A stretch of DNA of 64,000 bases from Paracoccaceae bacterium. GTDB taxonomy: Bacteria; Pseudomonadota; Alphaproteobacteria; Rhodobacterales; Rhodobacteraceae. Below the pieces are notes generated by a model, which was not told where the DNA came from, made no database searches, and saw only the letters and a list, made by a program, of their open reading frames with translations. Below, piece by piece: positions 30,824 through 42,396 of the stretch (positions within the stretch are counted from its first letter, which is position 1; every line of letters starts with the position of its first letter). The translations under genes and the position numbers were made by a program. The stretch is from contig SKYA01000006.1 of assembly GCA_007128135.1 (NCBI GenBank), positions 19,000 to 82,999 of the forward strand. Reading direction: 5' to 3'.

Positions 30824-31876
30824 TCAGGCGCGGCGAATCGTGTCGCCGATCTCGACGCGGGGGGAAAGCTCGATCCGCTTGCCACCGATCACCCCGTCAT
30901 CCGATATTCCCGCCACGATCTCGGCAGCCTTCACGCCAATCTCGCGCCTGCAGGCATTGGTCGTGGCCAGCCGCATCCGCAACCCGTCGAGCAGTTCCAG
31001 ACCGTTGAATCCGGCAAGCCCGATCCTGCCGGGAACGTCCAACCCCTGATCGAGGCAGTAAAGCAGCCCCCCTGCCCCGATCATGTCGTTTGAATAATAA
31101 AGAAAATCCAGATCCGGCGCGCCTTCGAGGATGGCTTGCGTCATCTCGCGGCCCTTGGCCATTGATGAGCCGCCCGCATAATGCTCGGTCGCGACCAGGT
31201 CCAGACCGGCCTCCTGCAACACTTCGGAAAAACCCTCGATGCGTTTGCGCGCGCGGTGATCGTCGGGCATTTTCGAACCCAGAAAACCAATCCTGCGATA
31301 CCCTGCCGCCAGAATTGTCTGCGCCATTTCGCGGCCTGCGCGCCGATGCGAGATGCCGACCATCGAATCGATGGGCTCGCCGTCGATATCCATGATCTCG
31401 ACGATCGGAATGCCGGAATTGGCCAGCATTGCATGGGCCGCCTCGGTATGCTCGAGCCCTGCCACGATCATCCCCGAGGGCCGCCATGACAGCATCTCGT
31501 AGATGACATTCTCTTCGCGTTCGGTCTTGTAGTCGCTTGCACCGAAGACCGGTTGCAGGCCCGATTCCTCCAGCGCCTCGGAAATCCCGGACAACACTTC
31601 GGGAAAGACCATGTTGGAGAGCGAGGGAATCACCACGCCAACCAGATTGACGCGCTGGCTGGCCAGTGCGCCCGCGATCTTGTTGGGCACATATCCAAGC
31701 TTCTTGGCCGCCGCGAGCACCTTCTCGCGCGTCGCGGGCGAGACATCGGCGCGATTTCGCAACACGCGGCTGACGGTCATCTCGCTGACGCCGCTGGCCT
31801 CGGAAACATCGCGCAATGTCAGCGGGCGATGCGCGTCTGGGGGAAGATAGGGGGGCAAGGCTCTCGCTTCCTGCAA
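30824..31876 (-). CDS. LacI family transcriptional regulator
   Basis: LTLRDVSEASGVSEMTVSRVLRNRADVSPATREKVLAAAKKLGYVPNKIAGALASQRVNLVGVVIPSLSNMVFPEVLSGI. Confidence 0.95.
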   Translation of the reverse strand: MQEARALPPYLPPDAHRPLTLRDVSEASGVSEMTVSRVLRNRADVSPATREKVLAAAKKLGYVPNKIAGALASQRVNLVGVVIPSLSNMVFPEVLSGISEALEESGLQPVFGASDYKTEREENVIYEMLSWRPSGMIVAGLEHTEAAHAMLANSGIPIVEIMDIDGEPIDSMVGISHRRAGREMAQTILAAGYRRIGFLGSKMPDDHRARKRIEGFSEVLQEAGLDLVATEHYAGGSSMAKGREMTQAILEGAPDLDFLYYSNDMIGAGGLLYCLDQGLDVPGRIGLAGFNGLELLDGLRMRLATTNACRREIGVKAAEIVAGISDDGVIGGKRIELSPRVEIGDTIRRA

Positions 31877-31891
31877 ATGATGTGACAGCGC

Positions 31892-31906
31892 ATGTTAGCG
31901 CTGCAT
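31892..31906. promoter_or_regulatory. Putative LacI-family operator (ATGTTAGCGCTGCAT)
   Basis: Imperfect palindrome with AGCGCT core, 16 bp upstream of the lacI-type start. Confidence 0.55.
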
Positions 31907-31966
31907 TCCGTCCGGGCCAAGAGCCCACGGACATGCTTCGGGGTGATGACAGGAGCGCAGAAAGCC

Positions 31967-31979
31967 TGTAAGCGCTTTG
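31967..31979. promoter_or_regulatory. Second putative LacI-family operator (TGTAAGCGCTTTG)
   Basis: AAGCGCTT palindrome core just upstream of tRNA-Arg. Confidence 0.45.
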
Positions 31980-31984
31980 CTGTC

Positions 31985-32061
31985 GGCCCCGTGGCTCAAC
32001 TGGATAGAGCAGCCCCCTCCTAAGGGGCAGGTTGCAGGTTCGAATCCTGCCGGGGTCACCA
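31985..32061 (+). tRNA. tRNA-Arg (anticodon CCT)
   Basis: GGCCCCG...CGGGGTC-A-CCA acceptor, anticodon arm GCCCC-CTCCTAA-GGGGC, T-arm GCAGGTTCGAATCCTGC; encoded CCA. Confidence 0.95.
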
Positions 32062-32077
32062 TCACAATGCGCGTGGT

Positions 32078-33109
32078 CTATCCGGCAGAGGCAGAGGCCC
32101 CCATCACATGGGCCAGTTCGGCACCCGAAAGCACCACGTGGCGCGCGCGTCCGACGATCAGCGGGTCCGGCTCGCGGGCAATCGCGGTGTCCTTGTCGGG
32201 GTATTCCAGTGTCGAGAGGACGTGTTTCATGCATTCCAGCCGCGCGCGTTTCTTGTCCTTGGACTTGATGACCGTCCAGGGCGCGTCGGCCGTATCGGTA
32301 TAGAAGAACATCGCCTCCTTGGCCTCGGTGTATTCGTGCCACTTGTCCAGCGACGCCTTGTCGATGGGCGAGAGTTTCCATCGCTTGAGCGGATCGGTCT
32401 CGCGCGAGGCGAAGCGGCGGCGCTGTTCCTCGGGTGTGACCGAGAACCAGAACTTGTAGAGCCGGATTCCCGACCGCACCAGCATCCGCTCGAACTCGGG
32501 GGCCTGGCGCATGAATTCCAGATAATCCGTGGGCTTGCAGAAGCCCATCACCCGCTCGACACCTGCGCGATTATACCAGCTGCGGTCATAGAAGACCATT
32601 TCGCCCGAGGTCGGCAGATGCTCGACATAGCGCTGGAAATACCATTGCCCGAGTTCCCTTTCCGAGGGCTTGTTCAACGCCACGACGCGCGCGAAACGCG
32701 GGTTCAGGTGCTCGTTGAAGCGCTTGATCGTACCACCCTTGCCGGCAGCGTCGCGCCCTTCAAACAGGAATACGAAGCGCTCGCCCGTCTCGATGGCCCA
32801 TTTCTGCACTTTCAGCAGTTCGGCCTGAAGCAGCGCCTTTTCCTCTTCATAGGGGTTGCGCGCCATCTTGTAGCGGTAAGGGTAGCGGTCGGATTCGAAG
32901 AACTGGCGGATTTCCTCGTTGGTCAGGCTGTCGGGGTCCGGCTGCCAGCGATGGTCTCTCGGCGCTGTGCGAAGCTTTTTGCCGGGTTCTTCCGCGCCAG
33001 GGGCGTCGGTGCCGGACATGACCTCTGGCTCGCCTATGGGCACAGGTATCGGCTCGAACGCGTTAATGGCAATGTCCCGGGACTCCGGCGTGACAGCGGT
33101 TTCGGACAT
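32078..33109 (-). CDS. ppk2: Polyphosphate kinase 2
   Basis: FVFLFEGRDAAGKGGTIKRFNEHLNPRFARVVALNKPSERELGQWYFQRYVEHLPTSGEMVFYDRSWYNRAGVERVMGFC: PPK2 Walker A/B. Confidence 0.96.
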   Translation of the reverse strand: MSETAVTPESRDIAINAFEPIPVPIGEPEVMSGTDAPGAEEPGKKLRTAPRDHRWQPDPDSLTNEEIRQFFESDRYPYRYKMARNPYEEEKALLQAELLKVQKWAIETGERFVFLFEGRDAAGKGGTIKRFNEHLNPRFARVVALNKPSERELGQWYFQRYVEHLPTSGEMVFYDRSWYNRAGVERVMGFCKPTDYLEFMRQAPEFERMLVRSGIRLYKFWFSVTPEEQRRRFASRETDPLKRWKLSPIDKASLDKWHEYTEAKEAMFFYTDTADAPWTVIKSKDKKRARLECMKHVLSTLEYPDKDTAIAREPDPLIVGRARHVVLSGAELAHVMGASASAG

Positions 33110-33177
33110 GGAAAGGCTCCTGAAGTGATTGCACCAAAAGACCTTTCAAGCCCTAGGGACCGGACAAAATCCTGTCC

Positions 33178-33191
33178 TTGATACTGATCAA
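33178..33191 (-). promoter_or_regulatory. Putative FNR/FnrL binding site TTGATACTGATCAA upstream of ppk2
   Basis: Exact match to TTGAT-N4-ATCAA, centred about 75 bp upstream of the ppk2 start codon. Confidence 0.6.
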
Positions 33192-33250
33192 AACGGGTGG
33201 GGGGAACGCAGATTTTGCCGGGCTGTGACCTTCTGGTCACGTCCGGTGCA

Positions 33251-33706
33251 TCAGGACAGGGGGCGCTGCGCCAGGATGACCCCGAGCGCCATGAAGCCAA
33301 TCCCCACCAGACGGGTCGGGTCGAGCGGGCGGATGCGCGCCCCGAACAGGCCGAAATGGTCGATCACCGAAATCGCGACGATCTGGCCCAGCAGGACGAA
33401 CATCACCGCATTGCCGACCCCGAATCGTGGCGCCACCCAGGAGATCGAGAGCAGGTAGAAGGCGATCAGAAGACCCGCGAGAAACAGATGTCTGGGCTGG
33501 ACCGGCAGTTGCGCAAAGGCGCGCAACTCGCCAAAGGTCATGGCCACCATGCTGGCCGCAAGGCAGGCGATCAGGAACATTGCCGCTGCTGCGACCGCAG
33601 GCGAGGCAATGCGTCCGCCCAGCTGCGCATTGAGCGCGGCCAGCACGGGCACTCCGACCCCTGCCGCCAGCATGATGAGCGCGTATCTGACTGTCTCTGG
33701 TGCCAT
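33251..33706 (-). CDS. DMT-type transporter (DUF606/YdcZ-like)
   Basis: MAPETVRYALIMLAAGVGVPVLAALNAQLGGRIASPAVAAAAMFLIACLAASMVAM: DUF606 pattern. Confidence 0.8.
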   Translation of the reverse strand: MAPETVRYALIMLAAGVGVPVLAALNAQLGGRIASPAVAAAAMFLIACLAASMVAMTFGELRAFAQLPVQPRHLFLAGLLIAFYLLSISWVAPRFGVGNAVMFVLLGQIVAISVIDHFGLFGARIRPLDPTRLVGIGFMALGVILAQRPLS

Positions 33707-33804
33707 GGTCCTGCCTCCGCCCCGGAAAGGTGCCTGCAATCGCGCGCCAATGCCAGCCGAATCCGCGCTTGCACAGCCCACGAGGCGCGCGGATAGTGGC
33801 GCGC

Positions 33805-34656
33805 ATGACAATGACCCTTCTCTCTATCGGACATGGCTACAGCGCTCAGGGGCTGGAGGCGCTCTTGCTGCCACGCGGGGCGCGCATCATCGGCACCACC
33901 CGCAGCCCCGACAAGGCCCGCGCCATGCAGGCGCGCGGGGTGACTCCGCTGATCTGGCCGGGCAACCCGCTGCCGCTGTCAGAGGTCACGCATCTGCTGT
34001 CTTCGGTCGCGCCCGCAGGCGTGGACCCGGTGCTGGCAGCCCATGCCGACGACATCGGCCGCGCGCAACACCTGCGCTGGGGTGGCTATCTTTCGACCAT
34101 CGGGGTCTATGGTGACCGGCAGGGCGACTGGGTGGACGAGGAAGACGCACCCGACGCCACCTCGGAGCGCGCGCGGGCGCGGCTGCGGGCCGAGGCGGGC
34201 TGGAGAGAGGCGTTCGACCGGGCAGGCGTGCGGCTGCACATCTTCCGGCTGGGGGGAATTTACGGCCCCGGGCGCGGCCCTTTCGCAAAGCTCCGTACAG
34301 GCCGTGCCGAGCGGGTGGTGAAACCCGGACAGGTCTTTTCGCGCATCCACCAGGAGGACATCGCCCAAGCGCTCCATCTGGCGATGCTTTCGGATATCGG
34401 CAGCCGCATCTTCAACCTGTGCGATGACGCCCCCGCCCCACCACAGGATGTGCTGGCCCATGCCGCAGGGCTGCTGAGGATCCCGGTGCCACCGGAAGTG
34501 CCCTTTGACAAGGCCGACCTCTCGCCCATGGCGCGCAGTTTCTACGCCGACAACAAGCGCGTGCGCAATGATCGCGTGAAGCGTGACCTTGGACTTGAGT
34601 TGCGCTACCCGGACTATCAGAGCGGGCTGGCCGCGATCCTGGCGGCAGAGGGGTGA
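33805..34656 (+). CDS. SDR-family NAD(P)-dependent epimerase-like protein
   Basis: LLSIGHGYSAQGLEALLLPRGARIIGTTRSPDKARAMQARGV... YLSTIGVYGDRQGDWVDE...FRLGGIYGPGRGP. Confidence 0.85.
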   Translation: MTMTLLSIGHGYSAQGLEALLLPRGARIIGTTRSPDKARAMQARGVTPLIWPGNPLPLSEVTHLLSSVAPAGVDPVLAAHADDIGRAQHLRWGGYLSTIGVYGDRQGDWVDEEDAPDATSERARARLRAEAGWREAFDRAGVRLHIFRLGGIYGPGRGPFAKLRTGRAERVVKPGQVFSRIHQEDIAQALHLAMLSDIGSRIFNLCDDAPAPPQDVLAHAAGLLRIPVPPEVPFDKADLSPMARSFYADNKRVRNDRVKRDLGLELRYPDYQSGLAAILAAEG

Positions 34657-34692
34657 TTGCCAAGCGCGCGTGGGCGCGCTACCTCGCGCCCC

Positions 34693-35496
34693 ATGCCACG
34701 CTATGCATTGAAGATCGAGTATGATGGAAGGCCCTTCCGTGGCTGGCAGGCCCAGTCGGGCCTGCCTTCGGTGCAGACCGCCATCGAGGCGGCGCTGGCG
34801 CGGCTGGAGCCGGACTTGCCGCGCATCGCGGCAGCCGGGCGGACCGATAGCGGCGTGCATGCGACCGGGCAGGTCGCACATTGCGACCTGACGCGCGACT
34901 GGGATCCGTTCCGCCTGTACGAGGCGCTCAATCACCATCTGCGCCTGGCCCCGGTTTCGGTCGTGGCCTGTGCGCGCGTGGATGCGGATTTTCATGCGCG
35001 ATTCTCGGCGCTGGAGCGGCGCTATCTGTTCCGCCTGCTCAACCGGCGCGCACCACCGGCGCTGGAGGCTGGCCGTGTCTGGCATATCCGTCATGTGCTC
35101 GCCCTCGATCCGATGCGGGAGGCCGCGCGCCATCTGCTGGGGAAGCATGATTTCACCACCTTCCGCGCCAGCCAGTGCCAGGCCGCATCTCCTGTCAAGA
35201 CCCTCGATGCGCTGGAGATCGAGACGGTGGAAATGCCCGAAGGCCGGGAAATCCGTTTCCATCTGCGCGCGCGCTCCTTCCTGCACAATCAGGTGCGCAG
35301 CATGGTCGGCACACTTGAACGGGTTGGAGCCGGGGCCTGGTCGCCCGGGGAAGTGAAGGCAGCACTCGATGCGCGCGACCGTGCGGCCTGCGGCCCTGTC
35401 AGCCCGCCTGACGGGCTGTATCTGACCGGGGTGGGCTATGCGCGAGACCCGTTCCATTCCGGGGCCGAGACAGGGGGGCTGTCTGCCCCCCCTTGA
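34693..35496 (+). CDS. truA: tRNA pseudouridine(38-40) synthase
   Basis: [21 protein letters not shown]...[20 protein letters not shown]...[17 protein letters not shown]: TruA motifs. Confidence 0.97.
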   Translation: MPRYALKIEYDGRPFRGWQAQSGLPSVQTAIEAALARLEPDLPRIAAAGRTDSGVHATGQVAHCDLTRDWDPFRLYEALNHHLRLAPVSVVACARVDADFHARFSALERRYLFRLLNRRAPPALEAGRVWHIRHVLALDPMREAARHLLGKHDFTTFRASQCQAASPVKTLDALEIETVEMPEGREIRFHLRARSFLHNQVRSMVGTLERVGAGAWSPGEVKAALDARDRAACGPVSPPDGLYLTGVGYARDPFHSGAETGGLSAPP

Positions 35497-35528
35497 CCCC
35501 CCCGAGGATATTTTTCAAGGATGAAGGG
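35471..35528 (+). repeat. Dispersed intergenic hairpin element, copy C, overlapping the truA 3' end
   Basis: GGGGGGC-TGTCT-GCCCCCC ... GAGGATATTTTTCAAGGATGAAGG; between convergent genes. Confidence 0.75.
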
Positions 35529-35534
35529 GGAAGG

Positions 35535-35818
35535 TCAGCTGCTCTCTTCGATGACCACCAGATCGCGCTCGGCGGCACCTAGGGCAAAGCTCAGCGCCTC
35601 CTGGTATTCGGGCGAATTGTAGCAGGCCACGGCCGCTTCAAGCGAGGGAAATCGTGCCACCACATTGCGCGCGCGATCCTTGCCTTCGAGCTGAACATAG
35701 CGGGTGGCACGCGCCAGAAAGACGCCACCATGCGCGGCGATCGCTCCGGTCGCGCGCTTGGCATATTCGCCGTAAGCCTCGGGGTCGGTCACGTCGACAT
35801 GGGCGATCCACAGCGCAC

Positions 35819-35822
<4 letters not shown>
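35535..35822 (-). CDS. DUF1330 domain protein
   Basis: [39 protein letters not shown]...[22 protein letters not shown]. Confidence 0.92.
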
Positions 35823-38476
<2,654 letters not shown>

Positions 38477-38512
38477 CGTTCGTCTCCGGCGCGGGATGCG
38501 GGTTGGCCCGGT

Positions 38513-39115
38513 TTAGCCCTGTGCCGGGGGGCTGTCCACACCCCTGAGAGCCGCAAGGGGGGGTGATTTCGTCACCCGATCCCCGTTTCGAATGCGCCCG
38601 TCCTGCACGACCCGGCAAAGGATGCCGCGCAGCCTGAGCGGGCGGTTCTCGGGTGCGTTGATCCAGACGCGGGAAGAAGCACCATAGCGCGCCGCCCATT
38701 TCACGCAGGCGTCATTGAAGATATCCGACACTTCCAGCAGCGCGGTACCGACCCTCAGCACGTGGCCCGGTGGCAGATTGGCCTCGGACAGGTCCATGTC
38801 CGTGATGAATGTGTCCCCCGGATGCACGATCTCGGTGCGCCTGCGCCAGACCTGGTCGAGCACGCGCCGCGACAGGATGCATATCTGGATGCCCGGGTGC
38901 GGCGCACCATCCGGAGTGCGCAACCAGGGGCGCGTTGCCCAGCGCTCGCCGACAATGCCCGCGCTGCGGGTCACGGTGACTTCCGGCACAAAGCGGCGAT
39001 GCCCGTAATCGGGCCGCAGGCACAGCATCTCTACTCTGCCTCCATCCGCGGGCGCAGCCATGACATGCGGCAGTGCGGCCTCGAGTTCTGCCAGCGAAAC
39101 CTGATCAGGCGTCAT
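38513..39115 (-). CDS. MOSC domain-containing protein
   Basis: MTPDQVSLAELEAALPHVMAAPADGGRVEMLCLRPDYGHRRFV...LLEVSDIFNDACVKWAARYG: MOSC-like fold pattern. Confidence 0.65.
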   Translation of the reverse strand: MTPDQVSLAELEAALPHVMAAPADGGRVEMLCLRPDYGHRRFVPEVTVTRSAGIVGERWATRPWLRTPDGAPHPGIQICILSRRVLDQVWRRRTEIVHPGDTFITDMDLSEANLPPGHVLRVGTALLEVSDIFNDACVKWAARYGASSRVWINAPENRPLRLRGILCRVVQDGRIRNGDRVTKSPPLAALRGVDSPPAQG

Positions 39116-39143
39116 GCTGCCAGATCCGGATTCTCGCGGCGGG

Positions 39144-40211
39144 TCACTCCTCCATGAGCGGCTCATCGCCTTCGGTCATCTTGAAGTCCAGTCCGTGGGC
39201 CGCGCGGATCTTGTCCTCGATGTCATGGGCAATCTGCGGGTTGTCCTTCAGGAAGCTCTTTGCATTCTCGCGTCCCTGCCCGATCCGCTCGTCACCATAG
39301 GAATACCAGGCGCCCGATTTCTCGACCACACCGGCCTTCACGCCCAGATCCAGCAATTCGCCCCGCTTGGAAATTCCCTCGCCATACATGATGTCGAACT
39401 CGACCTGCTTGAAGGGCGGCGCGACCTTGTTCTTGACCACTTTCACGCGGGTCTGGTTGCCCACGACCTCGTCACGATCCTTGATCGAGCCGATGCGGCG
39501 AATGTCCAGTCGGACAGAGGCGTAGAATTTCAGCGCATTGCCACCGGTCGTGGTTTCGGGAGAGCCGAACATCACCCCGATCTTCATCCGGATCTGGTTG
39601 ATGAAGATCACCATGCAATTGGACCGCGAGATCGAACTGGTCAGTTTGCGCATGGCCTGGCTCATCAGCCGGGCGTGAACGCCCACCGAACTGTCGCCCA
39701 TGTCACCCTCGAGTTCGGATTTGGGCGTCAGGGCGGCGACCGAATCGACCACGACGAGTGACACTGCGCCCGAACGCACCAGCGTGTCCACGATTTCAAG
39801 CGCCTGCTCGCCTGTATCAGGCTGCGAGATCAGCAATTCGTCCAGATCGACCCCAAGCTTGCGGGCATATTGCGGGTCAAGCGCGTGTTCGGCATCGACA
39901 AAGGCGCAGACACCGCCTTTCTTCTGTTCTTCTGCGACGACATGCAGGGTCAGCGTGGTCTTGCCCGAGGATTCTGGGCCGTAGATCTCGACCACGCGGC
40001 CCTTGGGCAGACCTCCAATCCCCAGCGCGATATCAAGCCCGAGCGACCCGGTGGAGGTTGATTCGATCTCGGTCACCGGGTTGTCGCCACCCAGCTTCAT
40101 GATCGAGCCCTTGCCGAACTGCCGCTCTATCTGGGCCAGCGCGGATTCCAGCGCTTTCTGCTTTTCTGCACTCCGCTTGTCGGTCATGGTCAAAAGGTCC
40201 GCTACTGCCAT
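39144..40211 (-). CDS. recA: Recombinase A
   Basis: [41 protein letters not shown]...[16 protein letters not shown]...[19 protein letters not shown]. Confidence 0.98.
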   Translation of the reverse strand: MAVADLLTMTDKRSAEKQKALESALAQIERQFGKGSIMKLGGDNPVTEIESTSTGSLGLDIALGIGGLPKGRVVEIYGPESSGKTTLTLHVVAEEQKKGGVCAFVDAEHALDPQYARKLGVDLDELLISQPDTGEQALEIVDTLVRSGAVSLVVVDSVAALTPKSELEGDMGDSSVGVHARLMSQAMRKLTSSISRSNCMVIFINQIRMKIGVMFGSPETTTGGNALKFYASVRLDIRRIGSIKDRDEVVGNQTRVKVVKNKVAPPFKQVEFDIMYGEGISKRGELLDLGVKAGVVEKSGAWYSYGDERIGQGRENAKSFLKDNPQIAHDIEDKIRAAHGLDFKMTEGDEPLMEE

Positions 40212-40260
40212 TTTCCAGCCCCTTATTTCACAGCGCGCCATGCACGGCAATCGCCCGTTT

Positions 40261-40275
40261 GTTCACCTAAAGTTC
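40261..40275. promoter_or_regulatory. Alphaproteobacterial-type LexA (SOS) box GTTCACCTAAAGTTC upstream of recA
   Basis: Exact GTTC-N7-GTTC (GAAC-N7-GAAC on the recA strand), 50 bp upstream of the recA start. Confidence 0.85.
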
Positions 40276-40488
40276 CTTAGCCCATCCTGAAGTACAAAGC
40301 GAGAACTTTTTGCGCGATCACCTCATATTAGGATGAATCGGTTAAGAATTTCTTTCTGACGCCATTGGGCGGGACGGGCATTGCATCAGGCGCAGGGCGG
40401 GGTTTCGGCGCTTGCAATGGTCAGGGAAGCAATCCTGACATATATCACCCGCATGGGAGGAAACGCCTCGACAGAAAAGGGTTTCCAA

Positions 40489-40707
40489 ATGACAAGTCTT
40501 ACCACGAATACCTTCGCTGGGTCTCCGGGCCGCTTGCGCAATGCGATGGACGGCGTGATGGCCTTTCTGGTCCTGCTGGCCGAAGCCTCGCCCCGCTATC
40601 GGTTGCTGCAGAAATACAACGCACTCAGCGACGAGCAACTGGCCGAAATGGGCATCAGCCGCGCCGATGTCGTCGAGCGGGTCTTTGGCGCGCGCGTTCA
40701 CTATTGA
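40489..40707 (+). CDS. DUF1127-like small protein
   Basis: MTSLTTNTFAGSPGRLRNAMDGVMAFLVLLAEASPRYRLLQKYNALSDEQLAEMGISRADVVERVFG: C-terminal L(S/N)DEQLAEMGISR motif. Confidence 0.75.
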   Translation: MTSLTTNTFAGSPGRLRNAMDGVMAFLVLLAEASPRYRLLQKYNALSDEQLAEMGISRADVVERVFGARVHY

Positions 40708-41291
40708 GACATTCGCAAACGGCGCCCCAGCACCTCGCGAATGGCGGCCTCGGTTCCGGGGGTCTGCGCGTGCAGCAGAGCGAAGGCGCCGGGAGGCAGG
40801 TCGGCCCGCTGCAGCACTTCGGCCAGATGCGTCGCAAAGATGGCCCAGTCAGGGGGTGGGCACCAGATCACCCCGCCCCGCAAGCCCGCCCCGAGCGCGG
40901 CACCGAATGTCTCGCCGGGACGCGTTCCGTGCGCCGACGTGATCGGTGCTCCCAGAATCACGCGCTGCCCCGGCCCGCAGGGCGCGACCATGGCCCGGGC
41001 AAGTACGCCGATCTGCTCGGGGTCGATCTGCATCCCCGTCTGATGCGCATGCGCCGCGCAGAGGCTCGCGGCCGACTGCCCGATCATATCCGCCGCCCGC
41101 GCGCATGAGCGGGCATCCGCCGCGCGCAGTGCGCTCGCGGCCCGCGCGATATCCCGTGCCTCTGCCGGCACGATCTGGCCCAGCGCCCGCCCATCGGGGT
41201 GGCACAGCGGCAGGGCGCGGGTCGCAAAGGGGACCCGCCAGCGCCCGGCCAAGAAATGCGAGAAGAGACGTTCCGAATAATCCTCGAACAT
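40701..41291 (-). CDS. Truncated aldehyde-dehydrogenase-like protein (N-terminal half only)
   Basis: HFLAGRWRVPFATRALPLCHPDGRALGQIVPAEARDIARAASALRAA ... GAALGAGLRGGVIWCPPPDWAIFATHLAEVLQRADLPPGAFALLHA aligns by eye to the ALDH N-terminal/NAD domain; about 196 aa, no catalytic Cys region. Confidence 0.55.
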   Translation of the reverse strand: MFEDYSERLFSHFLAGRWRVPFATRALPLCHPDGRALGQIVPAEARDIARAASALRAADARSCARAADMIGQSAASLCAAHAHQTGMQIDPEQIGVLARAMVAPCGPGQRVILGAPITSAHGTRPGETFGAALGAGLRGGVIWCPPPDWAIFATHLAEVLQRADLPPGAFALLHAQTPGTEAAIREVLGRRLRMSQ

Positions 41292-41367
41292 GACTCTGCC
41301 TAGCAGGCCACGCAGGGCGCTTCCAGCGCCACTTGCCAAAGCCGACGCCTTGAGCCACCACAGGCGG

Positions 41368-42270
41368 ATGACCCAGCCGCCGGAAATCCTGTGCATTGGC
41401 GCAGCACTTTGGGACGTGATCGGCCGCGCACCGCAACGGATGCGTCCTGGCGCCGATGTGCCTGGACAAATGACACGCCTGCCGGGGGGGGTTGCGCTCA
41501 ACATAGCTTTGGCGCTGGCCCGACAGGGAATGCGGGCCGCGATTCTGGCCGCTGTGGGACGCGATGCGCTGGGCGATGCGCTGGTCGCGGAGGTCGCCGC
41601 ACAGGGTGTGGAGACCGGCTTTCTCTATCGTCCGGAGGACCTTCCGACCGATGCCTACATGGCCATCGAGGACGCCGACGGCCTGATTGCCGCGATTGCC
41701 GATTCCAGCACGCTGGAGACCGCTGGCCAGTACCTGCTCGATCCGCTGGCAGATGGTCGGCTCGGTACGGAAACGGCCCCCTATGCCGGAATGATCGCGC
41801 TGGATGGTGGCCTGACACATGCCCAGTTGTCCGGGCTTGCGAGCGCGCGGATCCTTTCGCGCGCCGATCTGCGGCTGGTCCCGGCCTCGCCCGGAAAGGC
41901 CGCGCGGCTGATGCCTTTCTTCGACCGGCCGCAGACCATATTCTACCTCAATCGCGAGGAAGCCGGGATCCTCTGCGCCAGCAGCTTTGCCGATTCAGCC
42001 TCGGCTGCGCTGGCGATGCTGGCGCGCGGCGCCGGCCGAGTTATCATCACGGATGGCGCCGCGGCAGCATGCGACGCCGATGCAGGTGAGATGATCACCC
42101 GCACCCCACCTGTCGTGCGGGTGCAAAGGGTTACCGGCGCGGGCGATACCTTCATGGCTGTGCATATGGCGCTGGAATTTCTGGGCGCATCGCGTCGCGA
42201 CGCGCTCGAGCATGCGCTGCGCATCGCCGCCGATCATGTCGCCATGGCACCGGAGACCCGAGCACCATGA
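41368..42270 (+). CDS. psuK: PfkB-family carbohydrate kinase, probable pseudouridine kinase
   Basis: ILCIGAALWDVIGRAP...LPGGVALNIALALARQGMRAAILAAVGRDALGD...VTGAGDTFMAVHMALEF; next to psuG. Confidence 0.88.
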   Translation: MTQPPEILCIGAALWDVIGRAPQRMRPGADVPGQMTRLPGGVALNIALALARQGMRAAILAAVGRDALGDALVAEVAAQGVETGFLYRPEDLPTDAYMAIEDADGLIAAIADSSTLETAGQYLLDPLADGRLGTETAPYAGMIALDGGLTHAQLSGLASARILSRADLRLVPASPGKAARLMPFFDRPQTIFYLNREEAGILCASSFADSASAALAMLARGAGRVIITDGAAAACDADAGEMITRTPPVVRVQRVTGAGDTFMAVHMALEFLGASRRDALEHALRIAADHVAMAPETRAP

Positions 42271-42335
42271 GATTGCCTTCGGACTGCTCACCGCGCGACA
42301 TCCTCGCGCTTGAACTCGCGAGGGGCACCCTCGCG

Positions 42336-42351
42336 GCGCGGATATCCGCGC
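42336..42351. promoter_or_regulatory. Perfect 16-bp palindrome GCGCGGATATCCGCGC between psuK and psuG
   Basis: Direct reading; directly preceded by hairpin CGCGAGGG-GCA-CCCTCGCG (42317-42335). Confidence 0.5.
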
Positions 42352-42396
42352 AACTCCGCCCAGACTGACCTGCCCTTCATCCGGAGACCTGACCCC

